Below are positions 5,603 through 8,398 of a DNA stretch of 8,398 nt, piece after piece. Below the pieces are notes generated by a model, which was not told the DNA's origin, ran no database searches, and saw only the letters and a program-made list of their open reading frames with translations. The translations under genes were made by a program, and so were the position numbers. The stretch covers positions 1 to 8,398 of the forward strand of contig JAPULM010000552.1 in assembly GCA_027294925.1 (NCBI GenBank), in the 5' to 3' direction. Numbering within the stretch: position 1 is the first letter of the stretch; every line of letters begins with the position of its first letter. Origin of the DNA: a bacterium. GTDB lineage: Bacteria > Tectomicrobia > Entotheonellia > Entotheonellales > Entotheonellaceae.

Positions 5603-8398
5603 TTATGGGATCGCTTTCCAGCTATCTAACTCCACCTTTAACTTTACTGCTGGCGAATCTTTCAAAATCAACTCACGAAACAGTGGCACACGGTAAAAGT
5701 AGTTACCCCTATCATCCCGGCCCAAAACGAAACCCAATTCCAGCCGCAACAAACTGCGCTCTAGCGCGTTACCATCAGGTGTTAAACCATGCTGATTGAG
5801 CAACGTCACCAATTCGGCAAAGTCAAACCGCTCCTTTTCGATGGTCCCGTAGACCACGATCCGATCCAACTGGCACGCCGCTTTATCATCCGTCATCGCA
5901 TCCCAGCCTTTGAGCGCATTGAAGGTTTTCTCGCTGTGTAGTGACCGCTGCACAGCCGCTGCTTCAATCACCCGTTGCTCGGGCTGTAGTTGGGTAAGAA
6001 TCTCATGACAGGCAATCGCCATCAGATTGGCGCGTTGACCCGTGGTTTCGAGGAGCTGTTCCGCCAAGGCTGGATTGGCGTACGCCAGCCGCATGCTCTG
6101 CATCGGTTCGATGGCAAGCTGACGGCAGGCTTCCGCTTCCAATGCGCCGATCTGAATAATCTCGCCGAAGTTTTTCAGGGGGGATTGATAATCCAGCACG
6201 GCGTGTTCATACAGCTCCCAAAAACCGGCCAGGATAAAATTGCAGTGACCCTCTTCGCTCATGCGGCGCAGGGCGTCGAGTATGGGGTAGGCGTTTTCCA
6301 GCTCATGGGCAATAAACTTATCCGCTTCGTCGATCAAAAAGAGAAACCGCCCTTCAGCTTCCACCACATAAGCGGCAATCTCTTCCAGTCCCGTATCACG
6401 TGGGAGTTGCAATGCTGACGCCAGTCGTGGCACCAAGATCTCACTGGAGAGGGTCAGATAGTGGCATATGATCTCAGGCTGCTCCTGGTAGCGCCGCTCC
6501 AGCGCTTTTAATAACGACGACTTGCCGAGCTGGCGGCCGCTGACGACCAGGTAATTGGCCGGATCGCGGTTCATGATGTGGGCGATAATCTCCTGCCGTC
6601 CAAAGAAGGTAACCTCACGATTCACTCCACCGCCCAACTGGTACGGCGACAGCTGGGTCAAGGCCAACTGGCTGGCGAACAGGTTGGCCAGAACCGTTGC
6701 CGGGGTAGGGCTAAGCAGCAAATTGGTCAACTCCGATCGGGATGGGGCAACCCATTTATTGCTGCGGTCTTGCGTCCTTTCGTAGAGCTGGCGTTGATAG
6801 TCGCTACTCGGGCTGATTAACAGGGAGACACGCAGGCGAGTCTGTGGTATCCCCCTGAGATCAGCAAGGAAATCCTGCGGCGCGCTGTCAGTCGCTGGAA
6901 AACCAAGCAGACAGCGATCTAAATTCAGCGGAAAATCATCGGGCAGACGTAATTCATAGAGCACTAGACCCTCACCCCGGTCCTCTCGTGGCAGCGGGGA
7001 CACCTCCCCACCGATGCGCCTGGCCAGCCGCTGCGCTTTTTCTTCAGGGGTGGCGCGACCAAAGAAGGCAATGCCCGCATCTAAGGTTCTTTGCGTGACC
7101 TCTGTTTTTGACAGCACTGTATCTAGCCGTCGAGTCTGTTTAAGGCGAGTCTGGGCTTCTTGTAGCTGTTCCGGTGGCAATTGCAACAACAAGGCAGGCT
7201 CACCAGAGAGTTGCACGACCAGAGGATGGCGATAACGACGCAGATAGACAAGCGCCACCAGGGTCAACGGCAATATCGGCAGAAACAGCCAGAGTGAAAT
7301 GCGGCTGGCCCCGGTAATATCAGGAGCCGTAAGGTTCCAGCTGAAAACCGGTAGCGCACGGGTTCTGCCTTGCAACGTCAGTGCTTGGGCATGCGGATCG
7401 ATATCATCCGGCAAGACGACAGCCAGTTCAAGCGGGGTTGCCGGCGCCAGCTCCGCTATGGTCTGTTGGGACAGCGGTTTAACCACATCAGGCGCATACA
7501 GTTCGAGCGTGAAGTCACGCAAGGCCACGGCACCGGTGTTGTACAGACCGATTTTTAGCGTCTTTTTATCCTGTTCCAGTTGGGCCGTTCGCCATTCAAG
7601 GTACGGCGATTGGACACCTACGCTGATCGTTTGACTGACTTCGACACCGCTAGCGGAGGTCACCGTTAACATCAACTGGTGTATACCGGGATCGAGAAAA
7701 GCAGCCGGCAGCTTCAAATTGGCGACAACGCGGGCGTGTAGCGCGGCGCTCTTTCCCTTCTCCAGCTTGGCGATACGCGATGCTTTCCATTCTTGTTGGC
7801 CTTTACCTTTGAATAAGCGATTCGGTGGCGTGAGCCGTATCGCTTCATCGCCGCTGGTCGACGATTTCAAGTGCAACCAGTATGCTGCGCGGGAACCGGT
7901 ATTGGTGATCTGTATACGCACCTCTGCACTCTCACCAGGCTTGATGGTGATGGACGCAGGCGTCACAGAAACCGAAAACGCGCTCCGCCCGCTCATCTCA
8001 GCTACGGGAACCGGCAGCCAGTCGTCATTCTGAGTTGCCCGTTTCCTCAGCAGCGTACCGTCATCACCACGAAATACCCGCTGACGACTCTCAACCCTTA
8101 TCCAGTTGCCACCCCGTCCACCCAGCAGGGTTTGCAGCTCTCCTCGGCCCTCAACGTCCCACAGCTTGACCGTGTTGTCGAATGAAGCCGAGGCCAGAAA
8201 GCCGCCATCGGGGCTGAAGGCGACCGAATTGACCGAGCGTGAATGCCCCTCAAAGGTGTGCAGCAGGGCTTTGCCTTGTACGTCCCACAGCTTGACCGTG
8301 TTGTCGAATGAAGCCGAGGCCAGAAAGCCGCCATCGGGGCTGAAGGCAACCGAATTGACCGGGCTTGAATGCCCCTCAAAGGTGTGCAGCAGGGCTTT
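5603..8398 (-). CDS. WD40 - beta-sandwich - membrane helix - AAA-like ATPase (5' end outside window)
   Basis: The frame is open from the right edge to TAA 5605-5603: 931 residues visible, N-terminus missing. Numbered from the internal Met at 7996, the upstream 134 residues (8398-7997) contain two complete WD40 blades ('GHSSPVNSVAFSPDG', 'FDNTVKLWD') and a linker. Residues ~6-125 and ~133-222 are two beta-rich segments like CARDB/NEW3 or Ig-type domains ('ITIKPGESAEVRIQITNTG'). Residue 232-252 is one membrane helix followed by RRYR. Residues ~256-450 are an uncharacterised, probably alpha/beta, domain. Residues ~455-665 are a P-loop ATPase: FFGR entry, Walker A SGRQLGKSS (486-494; Ser replaces the usual first Gly), Walker B FLFLIDEAD (551-559), sensor-like 'FILAGFWELY'. 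Residues ~705-780 resemble a winged helix. The closest type is the AAA-like proteins of filamentous sulfur bacteria and cyanobacteria, from memory. Starting at 7996 would drop the WD40 part and is not favoured. Likely an envelope-anchored signalling or defence-type NTPase. Confidence 0.75.
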   Translation of the reverse strand, partial: KALLHTFEGHSSPVNSVAFSPDGGFLASASFDNTVKLWDVQGKALLHTFEGHSRSVNSVAFSPDGGFLASASFDNTVKLWDVEGRGELQTLLGGRGGNWIRVESRQRVFRGDDGTLLRKRATQNDDWLPVPVAEMSGRSAFSVSVTPASITIKPGESAEVRIQITNTGSRAAYWLHLKSSTSGDEAIRLTPPNRLFKGKGQQEWKASRIAKLEKGKSAALHARVVANLKLPAAFLDPGIHQLMLTVTSASGVEVSQTISVGVQSPYLEWRTAQLEQDKKTLKIGLYNTGAVALRDFTLELYAPDVVKPLSQQTIAELAPATPLELAVVLPDDIDPHAQALTLQGRTRALPVFSWNLTAPDITGASRISLWLFLPILPLTLVALVYLRRYRHPLVVQLSGEPALLLQLPPEQLQEAQTRLKQTRRLDTVLSKTEVTQRTLDAGIAFFGRATPEEKAQRLARRIGGEVSPLPREDRGEGLVLYELRLPDDFPLNLDRCLLGFPATDSAPQDFLADLRGIPQTRLRVSLLISPSSDYQRQLYERTQDRSNKWVAPSRSELTNLLLSPTPATVLANLFASQLALTQLSPYQLGGGVNREVTFFGRQEIIAHIMNRDPANYLVVSGRQLGKSSLLKALERRYQEQPEIICHYLTLSSEILVPRLASALQLPRDTGLEEIAAYVVEAEGRFLFLIDEADKFIAHELENAYPILDALRRMSEEGHCNFILAGFWELYEHAVLDYQSPLKNFGEIIQIGALEAEACRQLAIEPMQSMRLAYANPALAEQLLETTGQRANLMAIACHEILTQLQPEQRVIEAAAVQRSLHSEKTFNALKGWDAMTDDKAACQLDRIVVYGTIEKERFDFAELVTLLNQHGLTPDGNALERSLLRLELGFVLGRDDRGNYFYRVPLFRELILKDSPAVKLKVELDSWKAIP
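8147..8398 (-). repeat. Tandem 126-bp repeats encoding WD40 blades
   Basis: Two consecutive 126-bp units (8398-8273 and 8272-8147), 42 codons each, differ at only about six positions by direct comparison; each encodes one WD40 blade. Because the first unit begins at the window edge, more copies probably continue upstream. Nucleotide-level identity, including synonymous sites, points to recent amplification or gene conversion. Confidence 0.85.

Noticed and set aside
7994..7996. Met at 7996 as the start of the large ATPase protein
   Set aside because: The frame continues open to the window edge through WD40 blades, and no Shine-Dalgarno stands before this ATG.
8098..8379. Minus-strand ORF of 93 codons in a different frame over the WD40 repeats
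   Set aside because: It is repetitive only because the DNA repeats; the other frame gives perfect WD40 blades and continues into the ATPase.

Overview
The window looks like bacterial chromosome of moderate GC content. It has one compact envelope-protein operon, one very large multidomain ATPase gene that runs off the right edge, and a middle stretch littered with gene relics. No rRNA, tRNA, CRISPR array or complete insertion sequence was seen. The gene set (amidohydrolase/VOC remnants, a cyclase-type predicted ATPase relic, a WD40-AAA giant, LemA/TPM) suggests a large-genome environmental Gram-negative such as a gammaproteobacterium or a Tectomicrobia/Entotheonella-like bacterium. That placement is a guess from remembered family distributions.

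Layout. Positions 1-87 (minus) hold the N-terminal tip of an integrase-type transposase cut by the window edge, with a plausible promoter upstream. Positions 378-3449 (minus) hold a three-gene operon: a zinc-ribbon/HTH DUF2089 regulator, then a LemA-family membrane protein with an unusual N-terminal extension, then a secreted TPM-domain protein with C-terminal TPRs. The operon is preceded by a very AT-rich leader with a good sigma70-like promoter and two identical palindromes 21 bp apart. Positions 3554-3928 (minus) hold a small orphan ORF with a textbook ribosome binding site but no recognised family; a strong hairpin repeat lies in its 3' part. Positions 4142-4786 (plus) hold the start-less N-terminal stub of an amidohydrolase fused in frame to an intact glyoxalase/VOC gene. 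Positions 4964-5514 (minus) hold a decayed fragment of the ATPase/TPR half of a cyclase-type regulator, with a frameshift and a nonsense codon. Positions 5603-8398 (minus) hold the 3' part of one long reading frame: near-identical WD40 blades, a beta-sandwich region, one membrane helix, an uncharacterised middle domain, an AAA-like P-loop ATPase and a C-terminal winged-helix-like region.

How the genes work together. The DUF2089 protein probably regulates its own operon, and LemA plus TPM proteins are recurrent neighbours at the cell envelope. The large WD40-TM-ATPase looks like a signal-transducing NTPase whose sensor half and ATPase half are separated by a membrane helix. It is the most interesting item here. 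The relics and the transposase tip suggest the region has been rearranged repeatedly.
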